Assembly: GCF_000471905.2 (NCBI RefSeq) | Contig: NW_006498507.1 | Coordinates: 6,937,496 to 7,001,495 of the forward strand | Reading direction: 5' to 3' | Origin: Amborella trichopoda | Taxonomy: Eukaryota; Streptophyta; Magnoliopsida; Amborellales; Amborellaceae | DNA: 64,000 nt | Shown here: positions 56,037 through 64,000 of the stretch, piece after piece | How the letters are laid out: the number at the start of each line of letters is the position of its first letter | Numbering within the stretch: the stretch's first letter is position 1 | Notes under the pieces: generated by a model | The model's database searches: none | What the model was told of the DNA's origin: nothing | Seen by the model: only the letters and a program-made list of their open reading frames with translations | Program-made: the position numbers and the translations under genes

Positions 56037-56949
56037 GGTGTGGTCAGTTGGGTTAGCAAAAGAAAGAGAAGGTAGAGAGAAAATTATCAGGGAAACACAG
56101 ATATAAATAACTCGTATAGGCCTCTCTCTCTCTCCTCTGATGCGCTTTTACATCACTAGCCAAATGAACGTGCGCTTAAAGTATGTTTTAGAAGCAAAAG
56201 GCCCTGTAAAAAAAAAATGAAATAAATGGCAACGTTTAATTTTTAAAATAAAATTATGGATTGAGAGGAAAAAACCATTTATTTTTTATAAAAAGAGTTC
56301 CAGTTATTTTTGTCCATCGGATTTTTAATCATTGACTAAGTTTAAATATTTTTAAAAAAAAATCTCCAACTTTACATCTAATTTTTACATCTAATTTGAA
56401 ATCCGATAGCTTGAGGTATTTGTGACCTCCTTACCTCCTTTTAATATACAATTCCGGCTTCTTTGGCAAACTCCTTTATATTCGTTTTAGCCCGCTTAAT
56501 TGTCTTTCTATCTTCTTTTTCTCTTTCTCACACCTTATAATTGTGTTAATATCTTATCTCTTATATTTAAAACGCGATGTATGGAAATACCAAATGTCAT
56601 CACCTCCTCTCTTTCAGTCTCTTTTTTAATTTACTTGGTTTTTCTCTATTCCTCTCATGTTTTCCCGCCCCCCGCCCACCCCATGTTTCTCCATTGTCCG
56701 TCTTTCTCTCTCTCCCTCCCCATATACATGCAAATAGATTATTTCTCTTTTTTTGTTCTCCTTCTCTCTCCTGCCCCCTTTTTAAATCTCTCTTTATCCC
56801 TCTCACTTTTCTCCATTCTCTCCCTCTCTCCCCCCTTTTTTAATATAAATATACCATTCTCTCACTCTCTCCCTCCCCCCTTTTTTAATATAAATATTCT
56901 TATAAAGTATATTTATATCTATTTTGTATTATAAATTATACTTATTTTA
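56037..56949. other. PORR gene promoter and pyrimidine-rich spacer
   Basis: A CT-rich stretch next to the ATG and another at 56505-56900 (long C/T-only runs, CTCTCTCTCCC). A weak family B-like tract lies near 56330-56440. Open frames here are low complexity. Confidence 0.45.
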
Positions 56950-57293
56950 TAATCAAAATAAAATGCACCTTCAAATAGGAGAAATGTAGTTTCAATGAAA
57001 TTTTTTGTGACAACCTTAAAATATATTTTTATCTTTCATTATAAAATTTAAAGCTTCAAAAATAGCGTAAATTGAGCAAATCTATGAAAACTTGAAAAAT
57101 TAACGGTCCAAAAAGGCATTAAAAGATGCACTATTTCCCAAATTTGAAATCCATTTTTTTTCTCATGTCCATACATCATGATGTCATGATGATTAATTTG
57201 AAGATACTTGACATCAAAACAAGTTCTTCTAGTGAATTTTTTGAGATGGGCTCTGATTTGATGGTTTAAAGCCTCGGCACTATATAAACTTTT
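56950..57293 (-). repeat. MITE family A, copy 5
   Basis: Right edge GCACTATATAAACTTTTTCC is the reverse complement of the family start; the internal tract (AAAATTTAAAGCTTCAAAAA...AAATTAACGGTCC) matches the other copies. Confidence 0.55.
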
Positions 57294-57959
57294 TCCTATA
57301 ATTATAGGTTAGAAATATCAAAATAAGTGTAATCTAAAATAAGTATGAAAATCATACGTATTTTGAATTATAATTATAAGTTATGATTATTAATTCAAAC
57401 TTATTTATATTTATTAATAGATTTTTTTTAATTTGTCTTTTTAAAACTATGCTCTTTGAACAAAATTATTTTAAATATGATTTACATTTTAAGAGAAATT
57501 TTATCTTTTGTGTAGATTTGTAACTTTTTAAACAAATATAGGAAATAATATAAATATAAAACTTACTAGACTGGATATGATTTTCCATTCTATAATAAAA
57601 TAATTTTTTTTAAATACTTATTTTTAAGTAGTGATGCACTTTATTAAGTAAATAAAAGACTCAATTGCCATTTCCAACCCCAACATTAGTCTTTGAAATA
57701 CATATATCATTTAGATAAAGAGGAGGTAAAATTTGAGGCGACATTCAAGCGCTTTTCTAACTAGATTTTAACAAAAGAAAATGTTAAGAGGTATCTAAGT
57801 TTCTACAAAGTCACATGGTGATTGCCGTGTCCTTAGTGCCTCGACAAGATCCATAAATCATAATCACGCGCCTTCATGTCCCACAGCTCATCACACTATA
57901 AAACCAAACAGGAAAATGAGTGTAAAGAGTTTAGAATAATCATAAATAGATAAAAAAGG
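57294..57959. other. Intergenic AT-rich DNA
   Basis: No feature recognised. Confidence 0.35.
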
Positions 57960-58182
57960 AACAATCTTCAAACAGCTTACAAATAGAGACGGAGAAAGGA
58001 GAGAGCGTGCCTCGACCAAGAAGTCCTGAATATGCGTTTTCTCGAGTTGAGCTTTTAATTTCATCAAGAAAACTCCTTCCTTCGTTACCTGCATTTTTTC
58101 TCTCTAGTTAGAGAACCAAATGCTCTCTCTCTCTCTATTAAACTCTCTAGTTGGTTGAAATGGTCTTTAACTCTCTTCAACT

Positions 58183-60690
58183 TTATCCTCCAGAGTCCAC
58201 ACAATCAATTTTCCCACTCTCTACACTTCCCGACTTCTCTGTCCTCAATCTCTTAACCACCTGGTTTTGCTCTATCACCATGTCTGGCTTTTCTCTCTCT
58301 GTATCGCCTGCATTCTCAATCAATGGCTGGCTTTGCACTTGGCCCGAGCCTCTCTCTACATTTCCCGAGTTCTCTTCTGCAACCAAAACCTTGATTGCTA
58401 AGGTGCTTTTCTCTTTGGCCAAATCAATCTCTGCAATGCCTGAGTTATTGCCCATGCCCACATTCTGAATCGCTGGCTGGATTTGCTCTTTAGTTAAGTC
58501 TCTCTCTAAATCGCCTGAGCTCTCCATGCTTGTACTTTCAATCATTGACTGGTTTTTCTCTGTGGGTGTTTCTTTTAGCTCCTCGGCCAAACCCACCTTC
58601 ACACACTCTTCACCCTTCACCCCTTCCCCTACTCCACTAGTGCTGCTACTACCAATGCTGACCATGCGGGCCGAGCCCAGGCCCACAGGACCCATATCTG
58701 CATTCATGGGCCGGGTCTGGGTTCTCCCCCTCCCAGACCCATTGGGCCTCTGAAAAGTAGGTGTCATGCCAGTGTAGACAGGTGGTGTAGGGTTGTCACT
58801 CGTAGTGATATAGTGGACATTGGCAGGCCTGGGCCCGGTAAACATAGTGGTCCCGTTTATCCCACTGGCAGGCCTTGTACCAGAAAGCTTCACAGGCCCA
58901 CTGGGCCCAGCCAGGGGCTTGGGAGGACCAAAGTGAACAACATTTCCTGATTGGGCAGCTTTGAGAAGAGAGGCAACTGTTGAGGCTGGGGCGATGCGGG
59001 CCCCAGCAGCGACTGCAGCTGCTTGCACTAAGGGATTAGGCCCATTCGTGGGCTTCATTTGGGCCTGGCCTTGGGTTGGTGTCGCTTTCTTTGCAGGTGG
59101 TCTGGCCTTGGAGGGGCCCCGGTGGGCTTGGTCTGGGCCTTGCTGTGGTACTTGGGAAAACAGTGGAGCTGGAGGCCTCACTATGGATGAGAAAGTCCCT
59201 GAACCACCTGTTTTATTGAATTGAGGCAGTGATGTCAAGTGATCAATCATTTTAAGCACATTACTAAACTGTCTCATATGAGCAATTAACCGGTAAAAAA
59301 GTGTGGATACCAAAGACCCCAAATGCACAATTCAACAGTAAAAGAGGTGCTGATACCAAAGTCCCAATATGAACAAAAAAATAATACTTCCGGTTGAGAC
59401 ATGACCCTATATTGTAAGGGTATTATATGCTATGAGACCATTTACCTTTAATACAACGAGGTCACAATTATCTATGGCTATCTGATGTGAAATCTGACAG
59501 CTTGGATGTCTCACAAAGTTTGAAAAATTTTCTTTTGAACTACGAGCCTGGTCAATGGAATAAACTCAGTTTCACATCCAATGGTCAACATTAATTGTAA
59601 GCTCCATTTAACAAATATAAATAGTCTTATCGTTTTGTATTAGAAAATTCAAATGTCGAAAAGTACAAGCGAGGGATAAACGAAAAGCTCAAATGAAAAA
59701 TGCAGCAGCCACCACAAGGAGTGTCAATCAATAGAACACTAACTAAATACTTTGTCGTTTATAACTGTAAGCCCAAACTAACTCAGGAATTGCCCGAGTT
59801 AGACTTGGTGAATCAAAATAGAAACGCTGCCAATTCAATGCCTGATTCCTATTTTTAAATCATTGCTTATCAGGGTCAAAAGATTATACCAACCCGAAGA
59901 CAATGTATTCGATGAGATGGGCATATTGAGAGCAATTGAAACAGCCTGCCGGGTTGCTTGCTGTGCCTCAGTAAGGGCCGAACTGTTTGAGCTACCACCC
60001 ACCTTTGAATCAGAATTGGCCTGTTTCTTCTTGATAATTGACCATCTCTGCAAACAGAAAACATGAAAAGACTCCCTAAAAAACATACACACATATCTAC
60101 ATCAATGTGCATCCAGAAATACACACATGGAGGGAGGGAGGGAGGCACGCAGGGAGATGACCCTAATATACTACAGTTCCCATAATCAACTCAGTTATAA
60201 TATAACTTCCCCATAAATGTTCGAATGAGCTCATATAAATATATATTTACAAAAGAAAAGAAACCTCATACAAGTATACCACGCTCTAATTGAAACAGCA
60301 AACAGGTGCATAAAATACCTGAGAGAGCTGTGAAGCCGTTCTGTCATGCTTGAAATCTCCTTTTAGAATGTTAGCCCAATTCCCTTCACCACACTTTTGA
60401 ACGGCAGCAATGAGTTCCTTATCCTCTTCGGAGGTCCATGGTTTCCTTTTCCTCCTTGGTAGCCCTGCCACCCCATTGGAATTCAAACCTTCAGCTGAAG
60501 TCACTGTAGGCAAAGGTTGTTTCTGAACAGAAACTGGAACAGTAATATTTGTTCCCTGTCCAGTGCAAGAAGAATTTCGATTCTCAGATTGCGCAGGAAG
60601 GGTCTGGGCATTATTGGGAACATTTATGGTCAATGGAGCTTCTATGATGGTGCGATTCGAGGGGCCAGGGTCACTTGAAGCAATCAGCAC
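58183..60690 (-). CDS. MYB/SANT-domain (homeodomain-like) protein, 5' exons not found
   Basis: Three exons: 60690-60319 (acceptor TTACCAG|GTG, donor CAG|GTATTT), 60047-59894, and 59207-58183 with the stop. The first ends with a single SANT/MYB repeat, RKPWTSEEDKELIAAVQKCG ... GNWANILKGDF ... DRTASQLSQRWSIIKKK, preceded by a basic RRKRK stretch. It has no telobox VDVDKWRN motif. Exon 3 holds an AAVAAGARIAPASTVASLL motif and a C-terminal set of degenerate repeats (SGNVERGSGQVQSQPLIE type). Phase supports the donor G|GTTGGT at 59893; the stronger-looking GTATAA four bases further would shift the frame. The family resembles plant homeodomain-like nuclear proteins of the At1g58220 type. The upstream exons and start codon are not in view; the LINE at 61.7-63.5 kb would lie in the next intron. 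Confidence 0.78.
59390..59600. repeat. Dispersed repeat family B, copy 3
   Basis: In the MYB gene intron between exon 2 and the last exon. It matches 50460-50655 in word order (ACCTTTAATACAA, AATTATCTATGG, CTCACAAAGTTTGA, GGTCAACATTAATTGTAAG). Confidence 0.5.
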
Positions 60691-61689
60691 CTGGTAACCA
60701 AATTTTCAACAGCTGTGCCATCTTAGATATGATCAGCATAAATAAAAATAAGAGCCGCAATTGTCTACAGGTAAAAAATGGCGTTCACGAAGATAGCCAT
60801 CTTTTCCCAATAAACTTCTAAAAATACCTATCTTAATCATAATAACAAACACATCTAGTTCGAAAAATTGCTTACCCAGATTTTGGCCCAAAGCACAGAA
60901 GGAAAGTCGAATGTTTCAGAAAACTGGAAAAATCAATATGTTCTGATATTTCCAAAGTTCCTGTTTTTGACTTGTACATATACAAGATGTTAAGAAAAAA
61001 CTTTCATGATTTTCAAAAGTCATAATTTGTGACTGGGAGGCAAATATGAAAGCCTGCTAGTAGTAGTGATGAAATCCAATAGTTTTTCACCTTTTAAGAA
61101 GAGTTCAAGTTTGTGAAAATGCCAGTACATTGTGGCATTTATGGCTTACTGTCATTGACATGAATATGTTCAATCCTGCCACTGTCAACCAACAACTCAA
61201 TTGTTCACCTACACCCACCCTTGCCACACTTTAGGATGCTCATATATTCCTTTCATGGTCAACCCTCATTACACTCTGGCTTCTTTATCTCACTTTCCCA
61301 TAGCTGTACGCTTCCCTTATCATCAACAAGGGCACTTCTCTCTCTTGATTATCTGGAGTTTCCATGGTCTTTAATATTTTTCCAACAGATTTTCTTTTAA
61401 GGAAATACTTATTTTGTTATAAATTTTTTGTATTTTTACCACGACCTTATATTCAAACTCATCCCAAACCTGAGTGGACTGGACTCCAAGGCATATAAGA
61501 GTTTAGCCGAGTGTTGAGTCAACGAACTAGGAATACATGCAGCCTTGAAGCATCATTCAACCCCAAGCTAACATGACTCAAGCTAATATTATTTCCGTAT
61601 TCTTTGCCATTGTGTATCAGATCCATTTTGGAGAGCTCTTTCGCTTAAGTGGAACAAGAAGCACTTGCGCTATTCAGCAGATAAGGAAG
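60691..61689. other. Upstream intron of the MYB gene, no feature
   Basis: Searched by eye for an earlier MYB-gene exon on the minus strand; none recognised. Confidence 0.35.
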
Positions 61690-63490
61690 AAGTCTTAGGG
61701 TGTAGTGGTGGCCTACCTAGAACAGCTGATAAGTAAGTTTCTATGGTCTGGAGGGAGGGGGGTATAAGAAATTTCATCTCATTGCCTGGGATAATGTTTG
61801 TTCGCCTTGACAGCAGGGTGGTTTAGGCATTCAAAGTCTCAGAAAAAACAATTTGGCCCTCCTATGCAGGTGGTGGTGGACCTTTGCCATACAGGAAAGC
61901 CAACTATGGAGGGAGGTGATTCACCACAAATTCCACTGCATAGAATCTGGTTGGCTACCCAGAGGCATGGCTAATAGTCGGGTATTCAGGGGTGTGGCAT
62001 TGCTTGATATCTAGCTACAACTTTTTCAAAGAAAACATTCGCTTTTGCCCTAGGATGGGAAATAAAATCAAGATCTGGACTGACCTTTGGATTGGAAGTC
62101 CTACACTTCAAGAGCAGAAGTAGTTTCTCTTGGCTTGAGATCGACGTGCTACTATGGCTGTCCAGTTCAATATTTTGGGTGATTTAAGAATCTGGAATCC
62201 CAATTTCAGATGGCCTCTTTAGGACAGAAAATTGGCTGAATTCAAGTCCTTGTCCTTCCTCCTGCAGTCCATCTTTCTCCCCTCCATTGGTGCTTGACTA
62301 AATGATGTGGTCACCAGCCACTTCGGGGATCTTTTCAGTGTCTTCTTTCTATCGCAAGCTGCGACAACCCCAACATTTCCCCTCACTCTACCTTCCCTTG
62401 CTGCAAGAGCGTGGCATATAGCTATTCCAGCCAAGGTCCAAGTGGTCAGCTGGATAGCTATATCCTAGAGGCCTTTGACAGTGGACCAGCTAACAAAAAG
62501 GGGCTGGCCAATCCCTGACCGATGCGTGATGTGTAAAGCAGCAAAGGTGTGTAAAGCAGCAAAGGGAACCAACGCACACCTCTGCATCTACTGCAACTTG
62601 GCTTGGGCCATGTGGGGAGATTTGATGCAGCTCTTCAATTGGATGTGGGTGATTCCCAAATCTGTTCCCACCATTTTTTAGTTCCCTCAAATATGCCCTC
62701 TAGTCAATGTCGGACATTTTTCTTTAGAGTGCATCCATGGCAACCACTTTGTGGTTGATATGGACCAAAAGAAATAATAGGATTTTTCGAGGGAGGCCTC
62801 CACCATCAGCTCATTAAAGACTTCAAGACTGGATCAGAACTTGGGTAATATTTTGGGCTAGAATCATAAGCTCTTCAAGCATCACTCCTATGCTGATTTC
62901 ATTCAAGAATGGCAGGCCATGCTAAACTTGATTTAGTACAATAAGTTTTTTATTTCAGCAACTTCTGGTAAGAAATATCACAGAAATCCAAACATTTATC
63001 TATCCAGCCATGAGGTCCACGCAAATCCTACAAGCGTCCCTTTGGAAACCACAAGAGCAAGGCCAAACCAAACTAACTGATGGTTGGTCCATTGGCAACC
63101 CCAACCGGGGTGGCATGGGGGGTATCATTAAAGACAAGGACAGGATGATCCTTTCTTCCTTCTCCAAATTCATTGGTCACACAGATTCCACAACGGCAGA
63201 GACCATTGCCATCCCTGAGGGCCTTAAATGTGTAAACCCAAAACGCTCTTTTGGTCATCTCAGGGGATTCCGAAAGTGCAACCTTGTGCATGGAGACTCG
63301 AGCACATCTTTTGATGAAATTTTTGACATATGAAGGCCTATGCACATCTTATGGGACATACGGCGTGTGCCAACTCAGAAGCCGACAGCCTCGCTAAAGA
63401 AGCACTCTCAAACAGTACGATGGGGACCTTTTTGAGCTATCGGTCCTGTGAGCTCCCCTTTACCTTTCTTGGTGTATCAAAGGTTATGCC
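61690..63490 (+). mobile_element. L1-type LINE 3' remnant (RT end, zf-RVT, RNase H-like)
   Basis: Translation with frame shifts gives QLISKFLWSGGRG, a GGLGIQSLRKNNLALL-like stretch near 61818-61865, a zf-RVT region WPIPDRCVMCKAAK ... HLCIYCNLAWAMW at about 62505-62615, and RNase H-like DGWSIGNPNRGGMGGIIKDK at 63080-63140 followed by NSEADSLAKEAL near 63375. Numerous stops. A small tandem duplication (GTGTAAAGCAGCAAAG) sits inside the zinc-knuckle region at about 62530-62563. It is distinct from the LINE in MOS14. Confidence 0.85.
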
Positions 63491-64000
63491 ATAATTTTTT
63501 GAATATATAGCATTTGTTGGTCTGTATTTTATTTTTGGTAAAAGCACCCAGCATCTGGGCTGCCTTACACCCTCTTTTTCTGACCCATTTCACTCAAAAC
63601 TAAAGTCAACACCACCTCAAAAAATAAAAAATAAAACAATTAATATATAAAAGTACAAATAAAAATTCAATATATGGGGTATATTTTCCAAAATCTTGAC
63701 CATATTAGGCACATTTCTGATTTTTTTAAGTAAATCAGGCATATTTATAATATTTTTAAACATGTGAGGCATGTTTCTGATATTTTAAAGAATATGGAGT
63801 GGATCCATTCACTTTAGTTTAGGGGCCGAACCCGAAGACTTAGTTCCATTCAGCTGAAGTGGCGCGAATCTCATGAGTTATAACATTGTTCATTGCTACA
63901 GGAATGGATGATCATCTCTATGTATTCTATCATTCATGCCTCGACTCTACTCAGGTAACAGCCCGATTAAGTTGATCAATTCTTTAAATTAGTTTCAACC
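63491..64000. other. AT-rich sequence at right edge, no gene recognised
   Basis: Contains a repeated ATATTTTNNA..AGGCATRTTTCTGAT motif three times between 63670 and 63785. No MYB-gene exon was identified. Confidence 0.35.

Noticed and set aside
56500..56934. 144-codon plus-strand open frame
   Set aside because: Made of CT-rich simple sequence; Ser/Leu/Phe/Pro composition with no domain.
1..64000. tRNA, rRNA or organelle DNA insertions
   Set aside because: No cloverleaf-type A/B box pairs, rRNA core motifs or plastid/mitochondrial gene sequences were recognised; the only tRNA-related sequence is the Copia primer site.

Overview
This window is nuclear DNA of a flowering plant. The host genes are split by GT-AG introns and encode plant-specific families (FAR1-related, PORR, ASHR2-type SET, MOS14 transportin). 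The DNA is AT-rich and packed with L1 and RTE LINEs, a Copia element, hAT, Mutator-like and MITE transposons, and it holds two 20-N assembly gaps. Very long TE-filled introns suggest a medium to large genome; I cannot name the species.

Region 1 (1-23192) is the 5' part of a MOS14/transportin-SR gene on the minus strand. Nine coding exons (about 352 codons) can be followed from the ATG at 23192 to 4756; the remaining exons must lie left of base 1. Intron 1 is about 14.3 kb. It contains a 7.4-kb L1 LINE with a perfect 17-bp target duplication, an RTE LINE remnant, a Mutator-like element with a perfect 9-bp duplication that was itself hit by a hAT element, and a small hAT MITE. The intron after exon 9 carries a second hAT copy and LINE debris.

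Region 2 (about 23.2-38.1 kb) is promoter sequence followed by TE-dominated intergenic DNA. It includes an 805-bp hAT derivative with a perfect 8-bp duplication, several fold-back MITEs, and a decayed Copia LTR retrotransposon that landed inside a GC-rich hAT MITE.

Region 3 (38.1-64 kb) is the gene-rich part. It has ASHR2 (plus strand, two exons, a MULE in its intron) and, on the minus strand, a FAR1-related gene, an intronless PORR-domain gene, and a MYB/SANT gene whose 5' end was not found. Two partial relatives of the MYB gene lie at 42.5-43.2 kb and 51.4-53.4 kb, so this segment has a history of tandem duplication and decay. A degraded LINE fills 61.7-63.5 kb.

The host genes do not form a pathway. 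Themes that link them are nuclear import of splicing factors, chromatin methylation, and transcriptional or organellar RNA control. I found no convincing new multi-gene system. The most unusual items are the hAT derivatives that keep three BED-finger units and an acidic tail but no recognisable transposase core, the layered TE insertions dated by exact target duplications, and the MYB-gene fragment family with a repeated C-terminal motif.
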